Positions 11,611 to 22,359 of a DNA stretch of 64,000 bases are shown here, one piece after another. This DNA is from Diplolepis rosae. Its lineage: Eukaryota > Arthropoda > Insecta > Hymenoptera > Diplolepididae. The notes beneath the pieces are model-generated. The model ran no database searches and was not told where the DNA came from. It worked only from the letters and a program-made list of their open reading frames with translations. Position numbers and translations under genes: made by a program. Numbering within the stretch: position 1 is the first letter of the stretch; each line of letters opens with the position of its first letter. Location: contig JAPYXD010000386.1 of assembly GCA_030998225.1 (NCBI GenBank), forward strand, positions 806,001 to 870,000, read 5' to 3'.

Positions 11611-12409
11611 TAGTAAATATTGAATAGATTTAGATCATAAAAAAATTGTATCACCCGGTGAATGTGGGAAAACGCCTTATAAAATGGACTTTGTCCCCAG
11701 TAAAAAAATCTAAGCACTTGAGACAAGAGTGCAGCTGTTACTCTGAAGATGCAATATCCGGTGCATTTCCCGGTTGACTCCACTCTTTTCAAAATATTAT
11801 TTTTTTCTGATTTTATTTAATAATATCCTTTTTCTTAAAATATTATATATCAATCAAACAAATCAATGCTTAAATTAAATGGCCGCAGGGCATGATAACT
11901 TCACACCGTACAAGATCGAGATTCAATTATTATCAGACATTTTTATAATTGAAATAATAAGGAAACATGTAATTGTATACCAATCCAAAAATTATATTAT
12001 GACTTACAGAAAAAATGCATGAGAGTGCGAATAAGATCTTAAGCAATTAGCACATAATATATCTTTTTCTCTCTATTTCTTTCTCTTTTCTCATGAATGA
12101 ATATATATATGTAACAATAGATAGGTATGTGAATAAAATAGTTTACACAAACAAGTATTATAATATATATATATTGTTATACTATTTATCAATCGTGCAA
12201 ATAAGAATTTCATTATTTTCAATCAATCAAATATGTACATCTAAAACTCGATAAATATATTTAATATATTAATAAATATTACAAGTAAGTAAATGACATT
12301 TTTCTCCAATTTTTCTAAATGTGAAATCAATTTGTTCTGCGAACTCTCAATTTTCTAAGTTTAATTGTTTATTTTCTCGATTTTTCCAAATTCTCAGGTT
12401 TTATAGTGT
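11611..12409. other. AT-rich, no gene recognised
   Basis: Simple AT-rich sequence with short TA runs near 12100-12170. No coding or RNA feature was recognised. Confidence 0.5.
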
Positions 12410-12887
12410 AGTGGTGCCAGGCCTTTAATAGAGCTTAGCACGTAGTCGTTCGTCTTCAATATTCCCATTGTGAAGGTGGTGCCAGGCCTTTAATAAAGCT
12501 TAGCACGATTCAATTTTTCTATGATTTTACCAAATTCTTGTATTTTACATTAGTGCAGTATCAGGCCTTTTTAATAGAGCTTAGCACGATTCATGTTTTA
12601 TATGATTTTACCAAATTCTTGTATTTTATATTAGTGCAGTATCAGGCCTTTTTAATAGAGCTTAACACGATTCATGTTTTATATGATTTTACCAAATTCT
12701 CGTATTTTATATTGGTGCAATGTCAGGCCTTTAATAGAGCTTAGCACAATTTATGTTTTCAATGATTTTACTAAATTTTCGTATTTTATAATAGCGTGGT
12801 GTCAGGCCTTCAATAAACCTTAGCACGATTTATGTTTTATATGATTTTACCCAATTCTCGTATTTTATATTAGTGCAGTGTCAGGTT
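12410..12887 (+). repeat. ~80-bp tandem repeat array, about six units
   Basis: The core tcaggcctttaatagagctt recurs at about 12418, 12483, 12558, 12641, 12722 and 12801, with spacing that grows from 65 to about 80 bp. Each core is followed by agcacgattcatgttttata and ttaccaaattctcgtatttt. The unit ends aligned to tttatattagtgcagtgtca. This is a small minisatellite with moderate divergence between units. The array resumes after an interruption at about 13321. Confidence 0.85.
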
Positions 12888-12888
12888 G

Positions 12889-13320
12889 TAACAAATCCTT
12901 TCGCTATTGATACACCTTACGAAATTACTCAATTTTTTAAAGAAATTTATTTTCAAAACACGTGACATTCACGACAAAACTTCATAGAATAAGAAGAATC
13001 AAAGACAAATTTCAATAATAAAGTAATGGCTTTATGGTTGCTGAGTCAAATTATAACGAAAGGACATTTCCCTTGCGTATCTTTCATTTACTTTAAGACA
13101 CAAACAGATTGATTATAAGTGTCGAATATTACCCTGGTCCAAGACACACCTATCAACATTAGTCTACGAAGATATATTTTATAATCACTCACATACGTGT
13201 AACCTTCCAGTCGTTAATCTCATACATTACCGGCAAAGCTCGTCTTCAAGGAGTGAAGCGACTATACGAGCCACCGCAAGTTAGTAGATCCAATGCGTCA
13301 GGATCGATGGACTTCCCTCC
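12889..13320. mobile_element. ~430-bp insertion splitting the 80-bp array (possible solo LTR)
   Basis: The array breaks after gtgcagtgtcagg (about 12887) and resumes with acctttgatagagcttaaca (about 13321), so the DNA between is an insertion. It begins TGTAACAAATCC and ends CCCAAGACA, the TG...CA layout of an LTR, and has no open frame. No internal retroelement sequence was found beside it and no clean target duplication could be read, so solo LTR is a suggestion. Confidence 0.5.
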
Positions 13321-13425
13321 CAAGACAGACCTTTGATAGAGCTTAACACATATTCAGATTTTCCATATTTTGCCAATTATCGTGTTTTACATTGAATGTG
13401 CTACCAGGACCTAATTGAGCCAACT
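13321..13425 (+). repeat. Continuation of the ~80-bp array
   Basis: acctttgatagagcttaaca, ccatattttgccaattatcg and the partial next unit gctaccaggacctaattgag match the array units upstream of the insertion but are more diverged, consistent with an array edge. Confidence 0.7.
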
Positions 13426-13865
13426 ACTCATTCATTGTTTAACCTCAACCTGTCGTCTATTATACCAAAAGTGATGTTTGGCACATGTGAATTGACCATC
13501 AATTTACCAAATTATTAATGTTTCGAATCATAACACTTATATTTCTTAGAAATTCCATCGTAATTAAGGATTCTAGGGTTTAAACCTTAATATTCTCTCG
13601 AAGCAAAGAATTAATGATTAGTATCAGTTCGTAATCATCTCGTGGCTGAAGTAAGCTAAAAACTTACTTTCAATTAGGCGATCCCTAGGCTATAGAACGT
13701 GGGTGTTGGCCTAAAGAATAATCAACAACGTTTGTTGGTTTTAAATTTGTGCGTTTCTGGACGTAACAAGACCAATGTGGACCAATGTCAGGTAAAATTG
13801 ATGAAATTGAAACTGGAACTGAAGTATCTGAACTTTTAGATTCAATGGAGCCAATGTTGATAGGT

Positions 13866-14010
13866 CAAAAATATTTGAATGATCTTTGCAGGGAATTACA
13901 ATTGACTAAAGTCAAATCTCAACTTCTAGGCCTTCGATTGAAACAGTGGAACTTACTGTAAGCAGATACAAGAACCCTAAAAACATTCAAATCTATATTT
14001 TTTTAAGAAA
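13866..14010 (+). pseudogene. Relic of a repeat-associated protein family (fragment 1)
   Basis: The frame reads YLNDLCRELQLTKVKSQLLG then LRLKQWNLL, TAA, ADTRT. The same block, KSQLLSLRLKQWNLLQADTR, is on the minus strand at 63195-63413, so two copies of one family share this window. I recognise it as part of a protein repeatedly found in arthropod repeats, in which a WNLL block is followed further on by RLFIDSFK and FLHFHLDFFP (seen at 62871-63188). Its function is unknown to me. The copy has at least one stop and continues only weakly past 14010. Confidence 0.6.
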
Positions 14011-14502
14011 AATATTGACTCCTTAAGAATTTTATATTTTACTAGAGTAGAGCATCATAAGATAGCAGACTTCCTCCCAATGAAATATAAAGTCCCTTTA
14101 ACACTAGGTCCATGGGTTACATATCGTATGTCTACAACACTGTCTGCCGAATCAAATTTTATCTGAATGGACAACTTTTCGGAGAGTGAAGTATTACCTT
14201 ATAGACCCATATTTTGCCTAAGCTTGAGCTTCCTCTGTGAAACTACGTTTCTGGGGAGGGTAAATTTGAGAAATGATGCACCATACATGGAAAGTGACAA
14301 AAAATGTAGAACTTATGCCTACCAATATATCTCTGGGCCAATCTATTATACATGTATTTGAAAATCATGAAAATGAAAAAAATACTGAAAATTGTACAAA
14401 GTTTCACAATGATTGCATACATTTTTCAGGAAATACATCAGTTTTCGGTCTATGAAGTTGTAAGGGATTTCTGGGGATCCAAATGGGTGACGGAGGCCCA
14501 TT
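14011..14502 (+). other. Region upstream of Xkr exon 1; possible 5' UTR acceptor
   Basis: 14011-14428 is relic-like, with no clear motif. A plausible acceptor, catttttcag, ends at 14429-14430 and would open an exon running into the Xkr start codon, giving about 70 bp of 5' UTR. The promoter and any upstream non-coding exon were not identified. Confidence 0.3.
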
Positions 14503-14709
14503 ATGGCCCAACATCGGCAACAGAACCACCAACACGAATTCTTGCCACTATGCGACGTCTTGTTCAACATAATTTCATTAGCATCTTATTTTTGCGATGT
14601 TGTTTTTGATATCGCCATGGGGTACGCTCTCGCTCATCACCCTTTGGTTCCAGCAGCGCTTTTGCCTTTGAATATCACTTTTATCGTGACATCTCTTTTC
14701 ATTTCACAG
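14503..14709 (+). CDS. Xkr: Xkr (XK-related membrane protein), coding exon 1, residues 1-69
   Basis: Xkr proteins are multi-pass membrane proteins; several members (mammalian Xkr8, nematode CED-8) scramble phospholipids between leaflets, which exposes phosphatidylserine during apoptosis. This exon encodes MAQHRQQNHQHEFLPLCDVL followed by two hydrophobic segments (about residues 15-35 and 45-68), including the FDIAMGYALAHH stretch typical of the first helices in insect Xkr proteins. The start is chosen because an in-frame TGA lies five codons upstream of this ATG. The exon ends at CAG in phase 0. The donor gttggt is weak, but the alternative donor four bases on (gtaaaa) would break the frame of exon 2. 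No frameshift or stop is present. Confidence 0.85.
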
Positions 14710-16555
14710 GTTGGTAAAATACATTACATATATTTCAATAAACCTTGAGTTGTAGTTTAGAAAAATTTAAATCTTCAATTTGAATCCAATTAATTTTAAG
14801 ATCTCATTTCCGAAAATTGCATTAACTTTTAATTTTGGCACCAATCTAAATAAAATATATTTTACTATGTAACCTATATTAACTGGAATTATTACCTTCT
14901 TACGTACGACTCTTTTTAATTCGCAAAATGAATAATAAACCCTTATTCATATGAATTTAATAATCGTGGAGGCTTCAAACTGCAGGAACAAATTTGAAAA
15001 ATCTTAACCCTTTTTATTTCAGGATAGCTATCTCTTAATTGCCTGACTAGCGGTGTTGTTGTCGGTAGTGTCAATTTTAGTTTTATAAATTAATGTATAT
15101 GAAAGGTGAAGAGATAATTAATTTTATTCGAACAAGAAAAGCGAACGTGCCTTTAAACATAGTCCTTGCCTTTTCTTGATTCTGCTTCAATTTGAATCGG
15201 AATATTTTATGAAAATTAACCCTTCTCGTTTCAATTTTCGAGAAATTGTTGTTTTCTGCGATCTCCCGCCCTCGCCTAAGCCGTTTTCCGGTTGCACCAA
15301 GCCAAAATACTCCGTTTTTTAAAAAATCTGTTTCAACGAGGATTTTAATTTACAGAATATTGCATAATTTTAACACCCGTACCCTGCGATGTTTTCACGT
15401 ATTTCGGCAGAGCGATTATAAATATTATGACGTTTCAAAAATTGGTACTTTTGTAAACTGTAATTATGGTGAGAAACTTTGATAACTTTGAAATATTTCA
15501 CGATTGCATGATTTTGGGTGTAGGATTTTGCTGATTGGAAAGGTTTGAATACCGAGCTTTCAATACTTGCTGGCGTAGGGTCACTAAAACCTATTGCCAA
15601 ATTGAAATTCTGCCCTCATTATCTCACTTAAGCTTGCGCAACTTTTAGATTGATATCTAAAAATATTTGATTGATCAGAGATCAGAATTTCAATAATCCT
15701 CTTAGATTGGTATTTGAGGTTGATGGTATTTTAGCTATTTTTCCAATACTGAAAAGTGATTGATTATGATGTTTTTCTGAATTTCAGAAAATAGCTCGTT
15801 TACCGGATAAAGTGTTTTGCTGGCGCCCAAGTTCATTTTTTCGGATTGTCATATTTTTCTAATTCATAAGGTATTAAACTGGGTGAATAATGACAGGAAC
15901 TTGTCTTTCTTTTTACCATTTTTCAAGAGTTCTGATGTTTGACTTTATTAAACGCGCGTTTCACGTTGCTAGTGTTTTCATGGCGCAGGACAGTTGAGCG
16001 ACGTAAAGATGTATGTGTGCTCATTTTTTTCATCGCGAGCTATTTGTTTTGTACTTTTTGTTCTATTTATCCTTTTTGCATCTTCATTTTCTTGTAATAA
16101 TTTTCCTATTTCTTTCTACCCTTCGAACCATCCATTCTTTTCAAATATGTTACCTCTAGGTAATATGCACAATTAAATTTAACATAATAATATTTTTTCG
16201 ATACTCCTCAAAATTTTCTGAACTACAATTTCTCGATTTCTGTCGTATTTTTTACTTTTGAGAATAATAGAGTTCTTTGCCCGAGTATCAATAAGCTGCA
16301 TGAGATGTGTATGATTCACATGCTCGGGGTACATGCGTTTCAAAATGGTATTTCCTAATTTTAAATCCATAAATGTAAAATTATACTTGATGTTGGGGCG
16401 TAATTGCAATTTTCATATCGCCTCTTTTGAAAATCCGATTTTCGGTACCTGTAAATCGAGACGAAACTGCGATTTTCAACCCTAGGGGCGAAATTTTAAA
16501 GGTAAGGTTGCAAACCGCACTTTTGTCCCACTTCACAGGTAACGAAAATCAAATT
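14710..16555. other. Intron 1 interior, no element recognised
   Basis: AT-rich with a few short open frames. None of them carries a motif I recognise, and no inverted or direct repeat was noticed. Confidence 0.4.
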
Positions 16556-16712
16556 CTCAAAACAGTTGCTATGAAAAATAGTATACATTACTCGAAACAA
16601 AACGCAGCGAATGCAACTCGTGTGACAGCAGCCCTCGCTTCGCTCGGGCAGCAAACTTCACACTCGTTTGCAATCGCTGTGTTTCGCCCCTTGTAATGTA
16701 ATATACTATAAC
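16556..16712. repeat. Dispersed repeat also present at 46695-46850
   Basis: Shared blocks with the second copy include gcagccctcgcytcrctcgg, gcagcaaacttcacactcgt and cctygtaatgtaat. The edges carry an inverted match (agtatacattac against gtaatgtaatatact), which suggests a small hairpin-ended element. It overlaps the edge of the LTR that follows, so one boundary is uncertain. Confidence 0.55.
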
Positions 16713-16980
16713 CAGTTTATTAGGCACTTGCACTCGCTTCTGGCGATGGCAACAAACAGAGAACAGCTCAAGACTTCTCACAACGGGGATTTATATTCTG
16801 CGGCATACGGCAATCACCGACTCGGCGACGGATGACACTCACAACCTGTCCACAGTGTAGCCGGAATGCGATACAGGAACCGGCGACGGCCCGCAACCGC
16901 GAGGATTGCTGGGCCGCGTTCCCCCAAATTCCAGCCCGCAGGGCTGTGCCCTTACTGGGTCCTTATGTAACTTCGTTACA
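16692..16980 (-). mobile_element. Gypsy LTR (289 bp), related to the LTR at 30971-31259
   Basis: Read on the minus strand it begins TGTAACGAAGTTACAT, continues GGGCACAGCCCTGCGGGCTG and GCCGTCGCCGGTTCCTG, includes an AATAAA signal near the end, and finishes ATTACA. The LTR at 30971-31259 has the same layout (TGTAACGGAGTTACAC, GACACAGCCCTGCGACCGG, CGTCGCCGGTTAC, AATAAA) and the same 289-bp length. Sequence divergence marks an older or different subfamily. Gypsy protease sequence lies immediately upstream in element orientation, so this is the 3' LTR of a copy that lost most of pol. Confidence 0.75.
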
Positions 16981-17370
16981 GCATGAAAAAAAATGTTTCA
17001 GCAGGTTGGAACGCTCGCAACAAGCTCTCCTATTATTTCTACTTCCTGTCCATTTGCAACTATTAATTTATTAGATAGTGGTTGAAAAATGTTATAATTT
17101 GATAAATTAATTTTTTCAATAACATTTGGCCCTGTACATGAATGTGTCGCAGCTGTATCTATCAAAGTTTTTATTAAATTATTTTCAAAGTGTCTTATGC
17201 TGTAAAATCGTGTATCGGTTTCTTCTTCATATCAAGTATTAAATTTTTTTGGCGACTTATTCGAAGTATGGGGTATTTGCGCCTCAAATACCCTCTTTTT
17301 TATTTCCCTGAAACTCATCTAGGCATTCGTAACAAAAATGACGTGTTCCTTTTTAAATGTTTTTACTTTT
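16981..17370 (-). pseudogene. Gypsy gag-pol junction relic: nucleocapsid remnant and aspartic protease
   Basis: On the minus strand TLIDTAATHSCTGPNVIEK carries the retropepsin active-site block (D-T-A-A where D-T-G-A is usual; the Gly is lost). It is followed by LIVANGQEVEIIGELVASV, matching LIVANGQQLQIIGQVLIPIE in the Gypsy at 36699-37514. Upstream, a fragment CYECLDEFQGNK looks like a decayed CCHC knuckle. Reverse transcriptase, RNase H and integrase are absent between the protease and the LTR. Confidence 0.65.
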
Positions 17371-17635
17371 TGTTACATGCAATATTTGACTCTTTACTTT
17401 ACACTTTACTAACTTTTTCTCCCATTCTTTATCTAATGTTTCCAATTCATAAAAATTTCTGAATTTGTTTCTTTTTGTATAAATTTTATAATCTAATTTT
17501 AAGTTTTTATATGTTCTACGTAATTTCTACTAAATCTTTTCTAGGATATCATTTTGTAAATAATTTTCTTATTTCCATTAGAAACGAATGTATGTGTTGG
17601 TCTGTTTTCTGATTAAAAAACTTTTATTTTATTAA
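17371..17635 (-). pseudogene. Probable Gypsy gag relic, downstream half
   Basis: This is the minus strand continuing from the protease relic towards gag. It is A/G-rich on the coding strand, with several stops. It is assigned to gag by position only; the other half is at 18117-18480, beyond a MITE insertion. Confidence 0.35.
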
Positions 17636-18116
17636 GGCCATGTTTTACTTATCCGATCCCTACCTTACCATCACTTTTTCTTGTCCTTCGTATTTCCACA
17701 TTAATCGAGCTATCGCGTTAAAATTTTGAGTAACTGACGAAAAAGCACTAAAGAACATTTATCTGCTCCTAAATATTTTAAAAAAATTTTCTGGTAAAAT
17801 AGGAACGCATCCACTCCACTGGGTTTCGAGCCCAGGACCTTTAGATTGCCGGTGATACACTCTTCTAATGATCGACATAATCGACTGAAATGATTAAGAA
17901 AAATTTAGTTATTGCTCCTAAATCTTTATAATTATAGAAAAAAAAGTTTCCAAACGATTTTTTTTATAAATATAAAAATTTTGGGTCGGATAAACGTTCT
18001 TTACTGCTTTTTGGTTAATTACTTATAGTTTTGACTCGATATCTCAATTAATGTGGAAATGCGAAGGACAACAAATAGTGTAGGTAAGGTAGGGATCGGA
18101 TAAGTGAGACATGGCC
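17636..18116. mobile_element. Foldback MITE (GGCCATG ends, TTAA/TTGA target) carrying a tRNA-like core
   Basis: The left end GGCCATGTTTTACTTATCCG and the right end, read inward as GGCCATGTCTCACTTATCCG, begin inverted arms of about 140 bp; tttccacattaatcgagct and gctttttggttaattact also pair across the element. The flanks are TTAA (17632-17635) and TTGA (18117-18120). The seven terminal bases match the MITE at 5274-5631, so both belong to one TTAA-targeting superfamily. A tRNA-like sequence occupies the loop. Confidence 0.8.
17808..17880 (-). repeat. tRNA-like sequence in the loop of a foldback MITE
   Basis: The minus strand reads tcgatcattagaagagtgta, cggcaatctaaaggtcctgg and gggctcgaaacccagtgg. 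The T-arm (CTGGG..CCCAG around the B-box GGCTCGAAACC) is well formed, and an anticodon-like loop precedes it. The acceptor stem is not convincing. It is probably the head of a tRNA-derived SINE captured within the element. Confidence 0.55.
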
Positions 18117-18480
18117 TTGAATATATATTTCTCATTTTTTATTTTTCTGTATTGTTCTGTAACCGTTTTCTATAATTTTTTAACGTTCCAAAGTAACTAT
18201 TTTTATTTTTATGCATATTTTTTCTGTTATTCCTGCATACCAGGGTCTAAATTCCTCATCGTCGATAGAGACACGCCAATTTTTCATTAAATTGTCTGTG
18301 TCATTTATTTTCACCAAAATTTTCTATTTCTTCTTTTTCATTACTTCTATTATTTTTTCACTAACTTTATTTGCTACGTATCTTGACCTCAAATTCATTT
18401 TTCCAAATTCTATTATTTCTTTTCCGTTATTGAATTTATTTTTAATACTTCCTTTGTATTTTGATTTCTGTTGATTTTGC
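18117..18480 (-). pseudogene. Probable Gypsy gag relic, upstream half
   Basis: Minus-strand frames include NDTDNLMKNWRVSIDDEEF and NLRSRYVANKVSEKIIEVMK, charged helical segments of the kind found in Gypsy gag, with stops between them. Assignment rests on order relative to the protease relic and LTR, not on a diagnostic motif. Confidence 0.35.
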
Positions 18481-19177
18481 TAACTGGCGAGCAACGATCT
18501 CAGACGTCAACACGCCTGGCGCACATCTGATCCAATTAATATTATTTGCCACAACAAAATGGCAATGGCATATCAAACATGTTCATACATGTAAAAAAAC
18601 AATAAATTCAACAGTCTGGTAAATTCAAAAACAACCTTTATGAAATTAAAAAAAGTTGTCTCACAATTTGTCCCGTTGTACACTGGTTCAAATTGTGTTT
18701 TCCTGTAGTTAAACCCGAAATGTGTCTACTTGTATCTTTATTGTTTGGTGTCTTTTTAAAGAATTTTATAGGGATTGGGGTTTGGGAATAGGTAGATTTT
18801 TTACATCAGGTATTTACTCTTGTTGGCCTGTAAAATTCAAGTAAGCAGTGCGGCTCATTAGCAAACATAGTTGGGTAACTTGATGCAGATCCACTTTTTG
18901 GGAAAACATAAAATTAACCCTTTTCATTTATTTCCATTCATTTCTTGTAATACATAAAGCAAACCCGAATTATCAAACTACGTGTATCATTTTTGATGCA
19001 TTAATATTACTTCTATTTTTCATCTAATCCAGATTCATACATAAGATTCGCCACATTATACGTCGCTTCCCTAAATAGTATTTTGCAGAATATCAAATAT
19101 TTTTTTATATTTTTTATTGAGATAATGCTTCCCTTTGGGGATACATGAAGTGCGTTTTCCGACCCTTTTTTAAACTT
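18481..19177. other. No feature recognised
   Basis: AT-rich intronic DNA between the Gypsy relic and the non-LTR element. No motif or repeat was noticed. Confidence 0.4.
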
Positions 19178-19462
19178 TTATATATACATTATTTTATATC
19201 TAAATCTTGCCATTGTCTTTAGTTTCTGTCCCTTGTTTTTCTCTTGCAAATATCTTGGCATCCTTTCTGTTCTCCATCTTCTGTACTCTTCGTTATACGC
19301 TGACTCTTCGTATCTCCTTTCTCTCTTCTTTCTACCTCTAGTACTCTGTTCCTCCATAATTCCACTACATTTTCCCCTTTGTCGACTCTCCCTTCTGCCT
19401 CCCATCTGCTCATCCCAGCTTTTTTGTATAATTCTTCCCTTGCTTTTCTTGTATACTGCCGC
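19178..19462 (-). pseudogene. Non-LTR retrotransposon ORF2, C-terminal part
   Basis: The minus-strand frame begins KRQYTRKAREELYKKAGM and continues RWEAEGRVDKGENVVELWRN. A frame-shifted part has YNEEYRRWRTERMPRYLQEK and MARFRYKIMY, which resembles the conserved tail of a non-LTR reverse transcriptase ORF (N-x-W-Y ... P-x-Y-L ... RFRxG). It is the continuation of the RT at 21606-22214: removing the repeat 19468-21605 and one A5 copy brings the two parts into one frame, reading EQRKK then RQYTRK. The copy is frameshifted and inactive. Confidence 0.7.
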
Positions 19463-19467
19463 TTTTT

Positions 19468-21605
19468 ACATTCTCATCATGGATGAGAAGGTATTGGTTT
19501 TATGTGAAAAATGACTTTCGAAAATTTCATCAAATCTTTACGTTTTGAGACCCCCTGAGTCAGAAAAAATGGTTTTTACGAAAGTGTCTGTCTGTCTGTC
19601 TGTAGGTCGTGTGCGGCATAACTCTCGATAGAATTATTAGATTGAATTGAGCTTTGGTGCACTTTATCGGAGCCGAAAAATTCAGGACAAGTTCGTTAAC
19701 CAGCCACATCCAATCAAAATTGAGGGATTGAGCACTACTTTTGTGTTTTTGAAAATAATTTTTTGAAAAAATCAAAAATTTCAATACTGGTTTTAGATAG
19801 TGCTCATAAATCTCTAAAAATTATCCTGATAACATTTTTTGATTAAATCAAAATTAGAAATGTCACAGCATATTCAAATTCGAAAAAAGTCAATATCAAA
19901 ATTCCATTTTCCAGTTAAATTATACGAGATACGAAAAAACGTTATGATACACTATTATTGAATAAATAAAGACCTACAAATTTGAATTGTAACATTTTTT
20001 CATAAGATGCATATTTTTTTCTTTAATTCAAAAATAATCTATTGAAAATCCAAAATTCAATTTTTTTAACAATAATATGTGAAATACGAAAAAAACGTAA
20101 GAATACAAAGTTGTTCGTTTCAAAAAGATCTACAAGTTTTGTCTTACACAGTTTATGAAAAAACATATATTTTTCGTTTCAATTCCAAAAAATACGATTA
20201 AAATTCAATAATTCCATTTTTTAGACAAAATATATGAGATACATAAAAAAAGTTCAAATGAAAAATTATTAGCCTAAATGAGGTCTACAAATTCTTATTA
20301 AGAAATTTCTCGACAGGATGTATATTTTATGTTTTGATTATTAATATTAAAAAAATTCGATTTTTTTCACCAAAATATGTGAGATACGAAATAAGCGTTG
20401 TTCTGCAAAATCGTTTCCTCAAGGTAGTACGATCACGAAAATTAGACCTCAGACAAAAATAGATAATTTTGCTTTCAAGAATAGCAACATTATTATTGAA
20501 GGGCCAATTTGAATGAGAAAAGATTATTTTTCATGAAAAAAATTTGAAACACAAAAAAATAATGTTATTAATAAATTTTATTTTTGCCCAAACTTATTTT
20601 CTTATCGCTTCGAGTCAAATTTTTGAAAATGATGCGATTCTAATAAATTATGGTTCATTTTTTTAGAAAAAAGATTCTCTACAACTTGACCGTTTCCTAT
20701 TTTTGAAATTGAATTAATTATTATCAAATACAGCAATTTGTTTATAAAAATTTTGTTTTGAAAAATTATTTTTTTATAATTTCAGCCATCAAAGAATTCA
20801 TTTTCAAAAATCGGAAACGGTCAAGTTGTAGAGAATCTTTTTTCTAAATAAATGAACCGTGCTTTATTATAATCGCATCATTTTAAAAAATTTGTCTCGA
20901 AGCTATAAGAAAATAAGTTTGGGCAAAAATGAAATTTATTAATAACATTATTTTTTTGTATTTCAAATTTTTTTCATGAAAAATAATCTTTTCTCTTTCA
21001 AATTAGCCCTTCAAAAATAATATTGCTATTCTTGAAAGCAAAATTATCTATTTTAGCCTGAGGTCTAATTTTCGTGATCGTACTACCTTAAATAAAGTCT
21101 AAGATTATTTTTTCTTTTTGAGAGATTTGGAAGAAAATAAATTATTTTAATCATGTAATTTATTAAAAAGTTACTGAAATGTATACAGAAAATCGAGCGC
21201 GAAGCGCGAGTGTCATGATGAGAATGTGTTCCTTAAGGCCGATAGAGCCTTAAGTAAATTGAATTTCCTGTTTCACTTAAACTAAAAAAGAAATTTAGTG
21301 AATTTGAGAAAATGAGTAATTCACATCATCTTTAATATTATAAAATTGGTTTGAGCTTCAGTATTAAATTATAAGAAATAAACTTAAATGTATGCGAAGA
21401 GCACAAGACCGAGCGTGAAGCGCGAGGTCCAGAAAGATCGGAGCGCGAAGCGCGACGTTCAAAAATTCTGGAGCGCGCTGCGCGACGATCGAGTATTACG
21501 AAGCGCGACGATCAAATCGCGCGACCCAGGCGCGCTCAAGCTTGCGAGCGAAGCGAGCTGCGCGCTAAGCGCGCGATGAGAATGTGCCCGCGAAGCGGGC
21601 AGATT
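19468..21605 (+). mobile_element. Hairpin-ended non-coding element inserted in an A5/T5 run, copy 1
   Basis: One end is ACATTCTCATCATGGATGAG, itself a hairpin. The other is GATGAGAATGTGCCCGCG, then aagcgggcagatt, where GCCCGC-GAA-GCGGGC is a perfect stem. ACATTCTCATC is thus a short terminal inverted repeat, with an extra hairpin outside it at one end. The flanks are T5 runs (19463-19467 and 21606-21610), and excision with one copy restores the interrupted RT frame. The interior holds degenerate ~150-bp tandem units (core atatgtgagatacgaaaa at about 19922, 20068, 20236 and 20374), a (CTGT)n microsatellite near 19590, and a GC-rich end with repeated gcgcgaagcgcg palindromes (21190-21570). No protein is encoded. 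The layout resembles non-autonomous Helentron-type elements, but the 5-bp duplication does not fit them. Confidence 0.75.
20423..21087. mobile_element. Foldback element with ~290-bp arms, TTAA target, nested in the hairpin-ended repeat
   Basis: The ends are GGTAGTACGATCACGAAAAT on both sides (inverted), with arms of about 290 bp that look roughly 90-95% identical around a loop of about 85 bp. The flanks are tcaa (20419-20422) and ttaa (21088-21091). The second copy of the host repeat (RC of 47401-47420) has an uninterrupted cgtttccttaaataaag, which is the empty site. The insertion and its TTAA duplication are therefore shown inside this window, with one flank mutated T to C. No transposase is encoded. 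It is a piggyBac- or Kolobok-class passenger. Confidence 0.9.
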
Positions 21606-22230
21606 TTTTTCCTTTGTTCTATGCACCATACTTCTTCTGCGTTCATGCATCTGCTTTTGACCATTTTATTGAGCATAATCACTCTCCTTCTGAAATCTCC
21701 TCCAAACTTTCTCTCCCCTATGCTCCATATCTGCACCATTGCTGCTGTTGCTCTTCTCCTTATATCCTGTATGTGTGCATCATCCTTGTTGTTGTATTTG
21801 AACGTTTACCCTAGATATTTAAACTCTGTCACCTCTTCTATTTTCTGGTCTTTCCATTTCTACTTTCCCTTACTGAATACCATTATTTTCGATGTTTCTG
21901 CATTTACCTCCAGTTCTTTATCCTTAAAGTACTTATTCAGGTATTTTATCATTATCTCCATTTCCCCATTCGTTTCTGCGATCATTGCTGGGCCATCTGT
22001 GTATGCCAGCGCGTAAACTCTCTTGTTCCCAATTGTAATTCCTCTTTCCTGTCTTCTTCTTAGGTATTCTTCTATATCTGCTATGAACAGTATGAATAAC
22101 AAACGGCTCAGTGGGCAGCCCTGTCTTACTCCCTTCTCTGTCACACTTTACCTTTTTTCTTATTTATCTGTGATTCTTTCCCAACTTTTAAACTTTTATT
22201 TGTTCTTTCAGTAATAATAAGATAATAATC
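21606..22230 (-). pseudogene. Non-LTR retrotransposon reverse transcriptase, catalytic region damaged
   Basis: The minus-strand frame 22144-21860 reads TEKGVRQGCPLSRLLFILFI (RT motif 4), then VYALAYTDGPAMIAET, where the catalytic Y-A-D-D is Y-T-D-G, then LEVNAETSKIMVF. In a neighbouring frame to 21606 come MVQIWSIGERKFGGDFRRRV and NAEEVWCIEQRKK, the thumb region. The second catalytic Asp is Gly, so it cannot polymerise. The 3' part lies at 19178-19462, beyond an inserted repeat. The N-terminal endonuclease is not visible upstream of 22230. Confidence 0.8.
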
Positions 22231-22312
22231 AGCGAAAGTTGTTAAAAGTAATTATTTAAACAATCTATTTTTGTTTATAACAGGCTTTACTCGAAATTCA
22301 ACTAGAAAATTA
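22211..22312 (+). repeat. Direct repeat flanking a TTAA element, left copy
   Basis: taataataagataataatca, aaaagtaattatttaaacaa and tctatttttgtttataacag match 23236-23337 (taatgagataataaataatg, aaaagtaattatttgaacaa, tctattattgtttacaacaa). The repeat of about 100 bp is in the same orientation on both sides of 22360-23232, and is far longer than any target duplication. Confidence 0.65.
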
Positions 22313-22359
22313 AGAGTTTTCCCCAAGTTTTTAACTTTTGTTCGGTCCTACAGTTTTAA

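Noticed and set aside
12410..12887. Possible CRISPR-like array
   Set aside because: The units are contiguous minisatellite repeats without unique spacers, in a eukaryotic context.
16427..16696. 89-codon plus-strand frame as a gene
   Set aside because: Its second half is the dispersed repeat also found at 46695-46850, and no domain is visible.
21388..21650. Frames rich in Arg/Ala/Ser on both strands
   Set aside because: They read through the gcgcgaagcgcg palindrome block of the hairpin-ended element.
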